Of a DNA stretch of 64,000 bases, positions 10,928 through 22,051 are shown piece after piece. Source of the stretch: Diospyros lotus (taxonomy: Eukaryota; Streptophyta; Magnoliopsida; Ericales; Ebenaceae); contig NC_068345.1 in NCBI RefSeq assembly GCF_014633365.1, positions 12,036,058-12,100,057 on the forward strand, in the 5' to 3' direction. Below the pieces are notes generated by a model, which was not told the DNA's origin, did no database searches, and saw only the letters and a program-made list of their open reading frames with translations. Numbering within the stretch: the stretch's first letter is position 1; each line of letters starts with the position of its first letter. The position numbers were made by a program, and so were the translations under genes.

Positions 10928-13736
10928 TGTAACACCCGGTGTAACCGATGTTAAGAGAATAGGAAAGGAAGTAAGTAAACTTCCAAAAATGCCCTTGAGA
11001 AGGAGATGATCCTTGAGATTGAGAATGCCCATGAGAAGGGTATTTTGGTAATTTGGGTAGAGAAATCCAATAAAAGGGTATTTTGATAAATTAAAAATAA
11101 TTCCTATGTGGAATTAGGTGTATAAGTGAATAAAAATCCCAATTTGGTATTTATGAGGAGATATGTGGGATTAATAAATTCACAAATAGTATTTGGGAAT
11201 TTTGGAGTGATTCCATGAAGGAAATTAATTTTGGAAATAGGGAAAATGGTGGGTATTAAATTATTTGAGGAGAATAATTAAATATTCCCTAAGTTAGTGA
11301 ATTAATGTGGTAATGCCACATGGATGACCAAGATAAAGAATTGGAAGCCAAGTTTGTGTCTTAGAGTGACACTTGGCATAATCTTGGAAATTTGAGAGAA
11401 ATCATATATATTAGAAATGTGGGAGCATGTATATGTATATATGGATTTATGAGTTGGAGAATGATTTAATTAAATGAAAAAAAGAAAGGATAATTGGTCT
11501 TTCAAGCATTTAATGAGAGGCATTATGGTGTTGGATTAAAGAAAATCCAAATGAAATGGGAAAATAGTCACCATTAATGTTTGAAATTATGGTGAATTAA
11601 ATAAATGGAATGGAAAATGGGAAAATGGTCACCCATTAATGCTTGGAAAATGGTGGGATTTATTTAAATGGAAAATGAGGGATTTATGTCTTTCAAGTGG
11701 TCTCTCATGTGATGTGTTGAAATTAGTCAAAATAAATATATGAGAAAATGGTTAATTTTGGTATTGGAAGACTAAATTGATCCAAGGGTTAGGATCAAGT
11801 CTTGAAAAGGTGAAATATATCCAATGGCTTGGATTAAGTCTTGAAAATGGCATATAATTGTCTCATTAAGTAAATGAGAAAGAAAAAGAATTTTCCAAGT
11901 GATCCAATGGTTATGCTTAAATCTTGAAAAGGCAAAATAATCCAATGGATGAGATTAATCAAGATGAAGAGCATGGATTGTGCTTTCTCCAAGAGAAGAA
12001 ACTTGTTTATTTGAAATGAGTGGTGGAGATTAGTTTTCCGTTAAGCACATGGATTGTGCCTTTAGTGAATGGCTAGGATGCATTCTTGAAAAAAATGGAA
12101 AACTAGTATAAAATGGCATGTAAGAAAGTCTTCTCTTCCTTTGGCCATTTGGAGAAAGAATGAAAGAAGGAGAGATGAGAAGAAATGGAAGAAGGGAGAA
12201 GAAATGAAGAAGGAATCAAGGTAAGTCTCCTTCTTTTTCTCCTTACTTAGTGTTCTTATATGCAAAGAAAGTAAATTTCTTGTTTTAATGCCATCTTAGA
12301 TGGGAGAAATTGAAGATGGAAGCTCTCTTGAAAGGGAGATTTAAATATTCAAGAAGAGGTAAGGGATGGCCCCATGGGAGGGTGGCCTTACAATGGGTTT
12401 TAAATATGTTTCATAAATGTATATGTTGCATTTGGCATGTTCTTTGTGTTCATGAGACTTATGGCCATAGGTTAGTTTGAGAACATGGTTGAAATGGTGG
12501 GTTGATGCCTCTAACCTTGGAGGGTTGTGAGGGTAAAGAAACCTAGCCACATTTGCATGCATTTGGCATCATATAACTTGTTATGTTCATATTTATTTGG
12601 CGTTGCACCCTTATTGAGCTTAATAGCTCATGAAGTTTTTACCCTCACATGTAGGGTGTGAAAGCATGGTAAAGTAAAAGAAATGGTGGAATGGCATGTG
12701 GAAGAATGGAAAGAAGATTCAAGTGCATGTAATGGCTTATGGAAGCCTATCTTATTATGTTTAATTTATGAGATGTAATTTCATTTGTATGGTGATGGCT
12801 TGTTAAAGCCCAAGAGCATGTGTGTATTTTATATTTTGGGAATGTATGTTTCCATTTAGAAATGAGGTATTGGATTATGGCCTATGGCATGTTGAAGCCT
12901 AAGCTTTGGTGAAGTTTTTTTTTTTTTTTTTTGAGATGTTGAAGTATGTTGTAATAAATAAAAATAAGAGAGATTTTATTTATGAAATGAGGCTTTGGAA
13001 AGAGATAAGTGAAGGATTTGAGGCAAATTGAGGGTGTTTATTTTTTTGGAAATTATGGGTTTTAAAAGCCCAAAGAAAAAAAAAAAAAAAAGGAGAAGTG
13101 AAAGGTGCAGCAGGAGGCTGTTGGAAGCAGCCAGTAGCAGCCCCGCGCGCAGGCAGGGCCGCGCGCGAGGGTGGCTGCAGCCGCGCGAGCGGACGCGCGG
13201 GCGGCCAGCGCCCAATGGGGCCCCCCGCGGGCCCTGGGCGTGCCAGCGGGCCCCGCCGTCCAATTTTTTTTAAAAATTTGGACTTTTGGGAGATTTTGGG
13301 CCATTTCTTAATTGACTTTGGGCCCCGGAGGAATTTTTGAAATAAAGGGATTTTTCGGGCATTTTTGGAGAAAATGCCGAAAATTTGGAAAATTAAAAAT
13401 TTGAGTTTTTCCTCCAAAATTAGTAATCAATCAATGGATTGTTTTAAATGGTGATTTATGGAGCCCAGTAAAATTCTTGGATGGAAAAGAATTAAATAAA
13501 AATGAGAAAATGGCGATTGGGTGTCTGAATGAGATTTTCTTTATAGCCTATGCGGTGTGGTTAAAGCCCAATTCTGCTAGTGAATCCTGGGATTCAGCGA
13601 AGGGAAGGACGAGCCTAGTTCCCACCTAGGGCGTTTCGTCTTGAAACATGGTCCACCCTTCGCCAAAGGCCGGGCAAGTGGACAATACGGGTGATTGTTC
13701 ACGAGTAACACCCGTAAGTGGGAGCGGGGCGTTATA
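10928..13736 (+). mobile_element. Solo LTR B (TSD AGCTC)
   Basis: It begins TGTAACACCC and ends GGGGCGTTATA (the final CA has become TA). It is flanked by AGCTC at 10923-10927 and 13737-13741. A TATA box is at 12107-12113, and a donor-like AAGGTAAGT lies about 110 nt later (12218-12226). A very GC-rich block (CGCGCG-rich) covers about 13140-13260. A second solo LTR of the same family, B', is at 45580-48164: starts, the CCAAAAATGCCCTT block and the 3' end (CACCCGTAA...GGGAGCGGGGCG) correspond. No internal region is present, so it is a recombinant solo LTR. Open frames over the GC-rich block are not genes. Confidence 0.9.
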
Positions 13737-13741
13737 AGCTC

Positions 13742-15870
13742 TATACAGGCGGTTACGCGACTCCCAAAATAATTCATATCACTCAATATCACTTCTAATT
13801 ATGTCATCAGATCCTATTTATTTGACTCATGGTTCTCCCAACTCACTCCTAAACCAATGCTTATGCTATGATTGCACAGAAATTGATACCATTGAACTAA
13901 CTCAACTGCCATGATTGCACAGAAATTGAAAACATTGAACTAACTCAGCTGTCATGATTGTACAGAAATTGAATTAACTTAGCATACCCTTTTTCCAATT
14001 ATCAGTACCTTGATTGCATATTAACTTTAGAGATAATTTATTAACCTCTTGCGGCTGGTTACACAAATCATCAATTTAGGTTTATCAAGAACACAATTTT
14101 TCTTACGACAACCTAACATCCTGGCATGTTACTATTTCTCTTCCAAACAATATCTATCATTCAGACCAGTTTGTCTCAACATAGAACTCTCGTGTCATTT
14201 CAATTCATTGTTCACAAAACAACATTTCACCGTTATACTGATCACTTAGATCCATACGTTATTCGTGGCACTTCACCCTAGAACTGCCAAGCGCTCTATC
14301 TCACCTAATCGATGTTTTCCATATACTTCTCACATGAGGAACAATCTCTCTATCGAGTCAAGCAAGATTCTCATTATCCCCGATTCTAGGAATAGATTTA
14401 ATCTCGTCCCTCTTAGGAGGTCTAGCTTTCATACAACTTCCTTAAATGAAAACCTTACTGGACAACTTTTGGTTTTCACCGGGTCTTTAGCAATACTTAA
14501 CATAACTTAAATAGCTTAGCCTACTATCTTACGACCCAAATAAAATTTCTATAGTGGAACTGAAAACTCATGTCTTCTAACAACTTATTCATATACCTTC
14601 TCAAATCATAACATGTTTCTCAAAAAGGAAAACACTTTCGATTACTTACCATATCTTATGTTGACTTCGTACTATTTTAAAAGATCAACTTATATTCTCG
14701 GGAGTGCTAAGATATGCGTATTAATAAGCACATGAAACTGAGAGTCAAATCAACATCTAGAGTTAAATTTCTCCCAAATGCCCTATCCGGGAAGCAACTG
14801 TCCCACCACTTGCTTAATCCGGAAAACATATTTCCTAAGGAAAAACCATAATCTATGCCAGGGATTATTCCACTCCTAACCTATGAACACAATTACTGCT
14901 TCACCACAATTCCTGAATTTCTCGAGCGTACTCACCCCGTTTTAGTAACCTTAACTTCACGAATTTCTGTCGTGGATGTAATTATCCTAGGAGAATCCTT
15001 CTGCAAATTTTTTTGGTAATAGTCTGCCAAACACTATTTCTTCGCTCGAGTTTACATTTCTTTCTTTCGATTCTCTTTTGACTATCATAGTCCACAAGAC
15101 AAATATCCAGGTTAATTCATTTTTTTCCAGCCTTCAACCTTTTCATAATGATAAGGGATCCTGCCACGATGCTCTGGTTCCTTGGAACTTGGACTCTAAT
15201 CCGTACATAACATCCACGTTGCCGCCCAAACCTTGGCACCTGACCGTCTCCACAATTCACTGTGTTGCGCCGACCCATGGGTATCACACCCCAAGCCGCA
15301 AGCCAACCACCAGTCCTCTACCTTGGTCCCTAGGCTCAGATCCATTGTTATAGACCAAACACCGATGGTGTTATTGCTATGCTAGAATTCCTTGTTCCAC
15401 CTCCGAGAGCTATAATGGTTCTATCATTACTAGTCTAAATCCCTGATCTCTTGGATTCTCAATTTTCTTTTCTAAAATTATTACTCAACTGAGCGGTGCA
15501 TCCTGGTCCTAACCATTCCCAGTTCCTCGAATTTTCTTCTACAGTCTAATCTCTTTTACCTGTTTCGACTTCTTATTTCGTGATCGACTTTCAACTTGAC
15601 ACCTCACTTTATGAATCATCAAACCTATTTCTCTCTTTGAATCTATTAGGATCAATTTCAACTTGTTAAGATCTAATCATGTCCTAAGATATCTTCACGA
15701 GCTTAATCAAGCTTTAATAAGTCCTATCTCATTTGCTTAAGACTTTTATGACTACCCCTTGGTCCTTGACAAGACTTATTATCCATTCGATCCTTTTGTG
15801 TGCAAAATTTCACGTACCTTACTACCATTGGAGTTTAGACCTTCCTAAATCAACCTTCCTACCATTGGAA
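13742..15870 (-). mobile_element. Internal non-coding DNA, probably of the LTR A element
   Basis: This is the continuation of 10746-10927 once solo LTR B is removed. I found no recognisable gag or pol on either strand. It holds a 43-bp tandem repeat (13868-13981). The right edge where LTR F begins, near 15870, is approximate. Assignment to the LTR A element is by continuity only. Confidence 0.4.
13868..13981. repeat. 43-bp tandem repeat, about 2.6 copies
   Basis: ATGATTGCACAGAAATTGA recurs at 13868, 13911 and 13954 (the third copy with one change), each followed by similar CATTGAACTAACTCA-type sequence. The period is 43 bp. Confidence 0.75.
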
Positions 15871-16778
15871 ATTATTGAGGAAAAATAGGAAAAAATAGAG
15901 AAAAATTATGAGAAAATTAGGGAAAATAGAATATTGAAATCCTTGAATAAATATGATGGCCAGGGTACGTTGAGGTTTCGAATTAAGTACATTAGAAGTC
16001 TAGCACGAGAATCAAGATATTCTAAGATATGTTTGAGATAAGTGGTCCGACCCTAAACTCGATTTTATGTAAAAGATTTTTAGCATGTTGACATGTCTTG
16101 TTATACTATATATCATGTAGATTGCATTCACATGTCATGATGAAAAAATATGCATATTTACATGATGATATTGTTGATCATGCATCACATAAGGTTTAAG
16201 AGTACGGACTGACATCGCTGCTCTACCAAGGGTGCCCCCATACACCTCGGCTTGGAAAGAGGTCATAAAAATGGAGAGTAGCAGTTGGGTGTGATCGAAC
16301 TCAAATGAAAGGAATGAAGACATTTTTCATTTTGCATACATGCACAAAATATGAAGTTTGTTCTCTTACTTAGATGATTCATCATCTAACCTGGACTTTG
16401 TCCTTGGAATATTCAAAACGTTCCAGATGGAGATTGTAGCATAAATGAGGATGAAAGAGGCTTGTAATGGCACTTAAACAAAGTGCATGATGTATTGGTT
16501 GTATGTTTATGTAACCTGTGTATTTAAATTCTGCTACTTTGAATTCTGAACATCTTGAAGGATAATGTATAACCTTAATTATGGTTAATGTTAAAGTTAG
16601 GTTTGATTCTTAACTTCTGCATTTGATGTTTATGATGATTCTCATTCGGGATAGATGAATGAAAATTTTGGGATGGATATAAGGAATGATATGGTTCAGC
16701 AATTATTTTTGAAAAAAAAAATTATTATCCCAGAATTGTCCCAAGTTATAACACACCTGGAAAAAATAGGGTGTTACA
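15871..16778 (+). mobile_element. LTR F, 5'-truncated gypsy-type LTR
   Basis: It matches the second half of LTR E: ATTGAGGAAAAATAGGAA, then the ACCAAGGGTGCCCC block, then the paired stem-loops at 16370-16389 and 16405-16425. It ends TAGGGTGTTACA at 16778. The 5' half with the promoter is missing. Confidence 0.7.
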
Positions 16779-17092
16779 TGTAGCATGGCCTAATACTTGA
16801 GTTATGAGGGTCTTGTCATCACGTTAATGCTGCAAAACTCATTGCATTTATTATTTGTTGCATTGCATGGTTACCGTTTGATATAGATGGTGGGATAGAG
16901 TTGACCCTTGATAGTTATGAGTGGGAGTTGGGCTCCAAATAGCTATGACTCAAGAACTTCGATATGTGGTTCTGATGGGAGCCTCGAGCTCGTATGGATT
17001 GTGTTTTGCCTTATGCTAGCCAGTTTGTGGTTGTAGCAGGTTTGTATCCCGAGACTTGGTGTCAGGTTGTGCATTTCTTATATGGGCCCCAA

Positions 17093-18964
17093 TGTAATAC
17101 CCCAGATTTTCAAACTCAAATATGAGGTGATACCTAAGGTTATTAGGTTCTAATACGTGAGGAAATAGGTCATTTCAAAGGATTATAGAAGCCTTGAGAC
17201 AAAGGTTCAATTTCTAAACCAGTGGCAAAATCGTAAATATTGAAGTTGGGTAAAAGTGTAATTTATCTAAAATCTTAGGGTGCTAAGTGTAATTTATCCA
17301 TTTTTCAGGGACCAAAAAATACAATTTAAAAATAGCCCAGGGACCAAGTTGCAAGGGTCTAAGCGCAATTTCATGAAAAGTTCGGGCCAAAGTATTGTTT
17401 CTTGAAACTTTAAAAATATCTTGGATTTCAAACTCAAATCAAATGTAGTTTTGGTAAATTCAAGTCCAAAGTCCTTTGCTTAGCCTCCAAGTGGGACACA
17501 TGGCACATTTTGGTTGGATACACATGGGAGAAATGATGAGCCTTATCCTTTCGCGACACGTGGCAGATTTTGTTTCGTCGGGAAACTCTATAAATATAAG
17601 GCCTTTGTAGCCCTCATTTAGACATTATTCAAGAGGGCAAAGAAGAGATTTTGGAGATGGGAAATGCTACAAAAATAGAGGGAAGGTTCTACCAAAATCG
17701 GGGGAGAAAATTGGAGAAGAAACAAGGCTTATCGAAAAGTTTGAGTCTCTACTATAAAACATGCCAAACATCTTCAAAACTACAAAGTAAGTCTGATTTC
17801 TTTCCATAATCTAGTATAGGGGTTAAATAGGAGCATGTAGGAAAAAATGGGGGTCAAATCGGAGTTAAAACGATAAAGTTATGACCGAAATACCAAGAAG
17901 AGGCGAAGCTGTGTGATTTTTAAGGAAGGCGCATGCAGCTCACGCGCCAACAAGGGGCTGCACGTGTGAGCACGTTAGCCACCTTCTAGTAGCGTGTGAG
18001 GGCGTGTGAGACCCCCCCTCTTGGCCTACAAGTTTGCAGAGTTAACCCTCTTTTAGTTACCTACAACCCTATATAAAAATATGTTGAGTTGGTTTACGAA
18101 ACTTGTGATATTTGCAGAAAACCATTCTCGAATGCTAGGAATAGTGCACCAACAAGCCCAAACCAGCAAAGTGAGTGTTTCTTGCATACTTTTGTTACAT
18201 CCCGGTCATTTTGGCTTCATAAGGTAAGGGTGTTGACTTGCATATCATGCCTTTGTGGCTTACATGTCCTATTTTCCCTTAGTTATGCATATTCCTTCTG
18301 CTTTGTCATATATCATGTTTGTGTTGGTGACTGTGGCTAGTTGTTGGGCCATCATGGAAGAACTTGTGCTCTTACGGTGAGTCAGGGCTGACTATGATGA
18401 CTGCTGGGGTGATTGCAACACCCTGGCATTGCTACCACAGGGGTGGATTTCATAACAGCATTATTGCATTTGCATGCACATACCTTTCCTTTTCTAAGAC
18501 ACTCACTTAGATGTTATTATCTAATTTGGGTGTTTCATATCCCTGGGACATTCAACGTCCCAAGTATATCAGAAGTACTAGGTGTTCCAGGTTCCAGTTT
18601 GAGCAAAGGAAAAGAGGTGGTGTTGAGCTAGCTTTGGGTTTTGCAACTAGCTTTAGCTTTTATTTCATTATGTACCCTTATAACCAAGTGATATATTGTA
18701 GTAGCAGTTAGGACACTTAAGGCTGTAAAGGGTGTGTGTCCTACAATTGTACCTACTGTGATGTGCTATGTTTTATGGAGTATTGAAGGTCGTATGCATT
18801 TCTTGAACTTATAAAAAAAAATTAGTGGAAACCCATTTATTTAGCTTTCGTTAAGCTTGCAGGTTCGATCCAATGCTTTTGTTGGTAAGGGTTTCCATAA
18901 CGCCCATAGGTGATGTTTAATTATATTTCAAATTATTGCGTATTTGGAAAAGTGGGGCGTTACA
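17093..18964 (+). mobile_element. Solo LTR H (TSD CCCAA)
   Basis: It starts TGTAATACCCC and ends GGGGCGTTACA, flanked by CCCAA at 17088-17092 and 18965-18969. A TATA box (TATAAAT) is at 17589-17595 and a donor-like AAAGTAAGT near 17786-17794. A CACGCG/GTGTGAG-rich block covers about 17920-18020. The shared stem-loop pair is at 18507-18524 and 18544-18562; the second stem carries a compensatory change. No internal region: solo LTR. Confidence 0.9.
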
Positions 18965-18990
18965 CCCAAGAACGTTTTGTGCAATGATAT

Positions 18991-19852
18991 TGTTGGGGTG
19001 GAAGCACCTACAAAACAAGATTAGTACACAAAACCAAAACCAATACAATGGACCGAAAATAACAAGAAGATGAACACGAAGTAAAACTCCTTGTTTCGGC
19101 AACAATGGAATTCACTAAGACTATATCAAGACTCAGTTTCGGGCTCGTCAACACCACTTAGGTAACTCCAAGAATAGGGACACCAAACCACAAAAGGAGC
19201 CCAAACCCCCCAAGAACCGAAACCCTCAAGCCTCTTAGCCGATCAACACCATTTGCCCAAGCCACACAAGCTTCCACACATAGTAGGATCCACCAAGGAA
19301 TGGAGAGTAATCACAAAGATATGTGTTCAACAATGGTCGAAAACAACTTACCCGAAAAGAGAACCATTAATCGGCTAAATAGAGGACACGAGCATCTATG
19401 AAGGATCAACCAAGAACCCACAAGGAAAGGGGCAGCCTCCAATGTGGAAATAAGCGGCCAACCGAGATGGAAAGAAGCTCCAAGAGGATCAACCATCAAA
19501 GGAAAGGAGAAGCGGTCAAGAAAGGGAACAAAAGAGAGAGCGAACGGCCACCACAAACTAGGGCTCAGAAAGAGGGAACAAATCCCTTAAATATGAAGGG
19601 GCTAGGGCAAGCAAACAAGGGATTGGGCTTGGGCTTTAATGACTTGGGCTTCGTGGGCTTCCCCATCTCTTGAGCAAATGGGCCAAGGCCCATTTCTCCT
19701 CCAAAGAGAGGGTTAAGGGCTTATGTCCCGACTTCTATTTGGGCTGCCAATAAGGGTGTTCAATCGTCGCTTTAATCCCAGGTCGAAGCTTATGAAGCTA
19801 ACCCGAATCATCTTCATTGCCTTGGGCCTCATTAGGAAACACAAACCCAACA
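18991..19852. mobile_element. Solo LTR I, copia-like (TSD GATAT)
   Basis: It begins TGTTGGGGTGG and ends AACCCAACA, flanked by GATAT at 18986-18990 and 19853-19857. Its size of 862 bp and TGTTGG...CCAACA ends fit a copia LTR. Orientation is not certain; a TATTTAAGG on the minus strand near 19590-19600 favours minus. Confidence 0.82.
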
Positions 19853-20390
19853 GATATATATATATTTGTGTTGAGTTTTTGGTACATGATGCACGATTTG
19901 GTATGACACTTATTTCACTACATGGCATGTTGTGAGTGGCAGAAAGTATGGGAATTCTATTCCTAGACTTACCGTTATTCTTTTATTTGATTGCTAAGTC
20001 ATGTGACTCACTCTTGCTTTATATCATTCCAAGTACAAGGAAAGCGAGGGCCGAAGGTGAGGGCAACAACGTCTGAGTGTTTGGGTAGCTGATTGTACAG
20101 GGTTATCCCAACTGACGGTCATGGGTTTGTTTTTGTGGTTTCGGGGTACAGGAATTTACTAGTTGTATTTTGTATGTCATGATTCTTGTGCCCAAGTTTT
20201 GTTGGAGGGTGCGCGGATGTTGTCACCCCACTACTTTACCATTATATGTACGTATACCATGCTTGCGTTGTGTTAGTGTTTTATTCTTGTAGCATGTTGT
20301 TTTACCAGGAATTTCTTTTTGGTGTCTTATCTCTCTTTTCTGAGACTTCCGACCGGGACTTTTGAGCTTCCAGGATCTCCGAGCAGGCTT

Positions 20391-22051
20391 TCAATGTGTA
20401 TATATACATTGAAAGAGAGAGGGAGGAAAAAGAAGAACAACAAGACTTGTTGTTTCTTCTTCTTTTTCTTCTTCTTCTTCTTCTTTTATCATTGACTATG
20501 AATATGCAATTAATTTTTTTTCCTTTTCCCCTCCATCTTTATGTTCTTCTTGGTCTTATTCCTACTTCATCACTAATTCTTCCTTTTTTTTTTTCTTTAT
20601 CTCATTTTTCTTCCCCTGAGTTTTGTTCTTGTTTTTCTTGTTTGTTTTCTTTCGTCTTCAACCTTGTTTGGCATTATTGTGTTGTGTTGTGCTTTGGTTG
20701 TTGTATTGTCATGTGCTTTATTATGTTGTGTTGTGAAAATAATATATAGTGTTTGATAACTGGGTGTTGTATTGTAATTATTAATATTAAAGCAAATAAT
20801 AAGCATTCAATTAGTATTTTATTGTTGTGTTGTAGATTTATAAAATATATTAAGATATTAAATAATTATTTTATAAAATGACTACTAGTGATTATATACC
20901 TCATTAAAAAAATTATTATTTTTTTAAAAAAGGAGAGATCTCTTACTTTTCATTAAAAGCAACTTAATTTTCTCTTTAGAAGAAATAATTGTATTTTAAA
21001 AACACATCAATATTTTACCAAAGAATGTTTTCTAAAATAAATCGATAAAAAATTTGTGTGCTTGTAAGATCAACAATATCAAACAAACACTTTATATAAT
21101 TTGCATTAATAATTTAAAAAATTATTTGTATTTAGTACTTATTGCATTAATAATTTAAAATTTTCAATTGTTTTGAAATAATAAGTACTAATTATTGTAA
21201 AATTAATAATGAATTTTAAATATATGAGTTTTTCAATTCTAATCACGAGTTTTCCAATACATTATTATGTAAATATTAAATATTTAATAAATCAGTCAAT
21301 CAATCAAAACTAAATACTATTTATAAGGAATATGAATATACACTTAAAGTATTAATTGAGTTACAGAAAATTGTCCATTAAATAAAATCTTATCTTTATA
21401 TAATATAATAATATATAATATATTATATTAATGTAAAATAGTTTGCAAAAAAAATTTCCCTCCAAAAATCTACGAAACTGTTTTTGCCTCTAAAATTTGT
21501 ATTAAATTGGTATGGGTTTTCTGAGAAATATTAATAGACAACTTGAACTATTAATTAAGTCATAGAAAATTGTTCATTTATTTAAAATTTTATCTTTATA
21601 TCTTTATTCTATATATAGATAGTCAAGTAAAGTATTTTGTCAAGTGTCAATCAATAGTAATGATTAATTAATTATTAATTTTACTTTAATAATTATATTA
21701 ATCTTGAAAATGTAATATCTTAACAAATTCATAAAAACTTATTTAAGATTGTCAAATGCTTGGACTTTTCAATACTAATTAATATTTAAGGTATCACTAT
21801 GGAAGAAATTAAAATTCATATTCTTAAAGTTTTGTTATTATTAAAAAAATTATTCTTACTCACATTTAAGAATTTTAATTTATATTTTATAATATAATAA
21901 ATAGAAAATAACGAACGTCTTTGAGTGGATATATTATAAATTTTATAATATTTATTTATAAATAAATATAATACAATAAATAAAAAAATTATAAGTATTT
22001 TGCCAAGTGATCTACTTAATATGTTAATTATTCTTTAACACATTGAATGAA
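20391..22051. other. AT-rich intergenic DNA, no gene seen
   Basis: It holds a palindromic CAATGTGTATATATACATTG at 20391-20410, a (CTT)n tract at about 20453-20485 and pyrimidine-rich DNA to 20650, resembling 25370-25500. Two related copies of a roughly 75-bp sequence (TTATCTTTATAT end) lie near 21329-21405 and 21524-21605. Small open frames here are low-complexity translations. Confidence 0.6.

Larger units (their letters stand above)
16779..20390 (+). mobile_element. LTR G remnant, split by solo LTRs H and I
   Basis: Three pieces (16779-17092, 18965-18990 and 19853 to about 20390) align in order with solo LTR G' at 36540-39243. Shared blocks include CATCACGTT.ATGCTGCA, CTTATATGGGCCCCAA and GTGACTCACT.TTGCTTTA.ATCATT. 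It is the oldest layer here: H and I sit inside it, 26 bp apart, and F abuts its left side. The right end near 20390 is uncertain because the tail has diverged from G'. Confidence 0.6.

Noticed and set aside
12976..13417. Overlapping open frames in both directions
   Set aside because: They lie over the GC-rich block of solo LTR B, where stop codons are scarce; no domain.
16370..16425. Stem-loops read as transcription terminators
   Set aside because: Intrinsic terminators are a bacterial feature; here they recur at one position in plant LTRs.
20396..20749. 117-residue Leu/Phe-rich frame that could look like a membrane protein
   Set aside because: It is a translation of a CTT/TTTC-rich tract, with a similar pyrimidine tract repeated at 25.4 kb.
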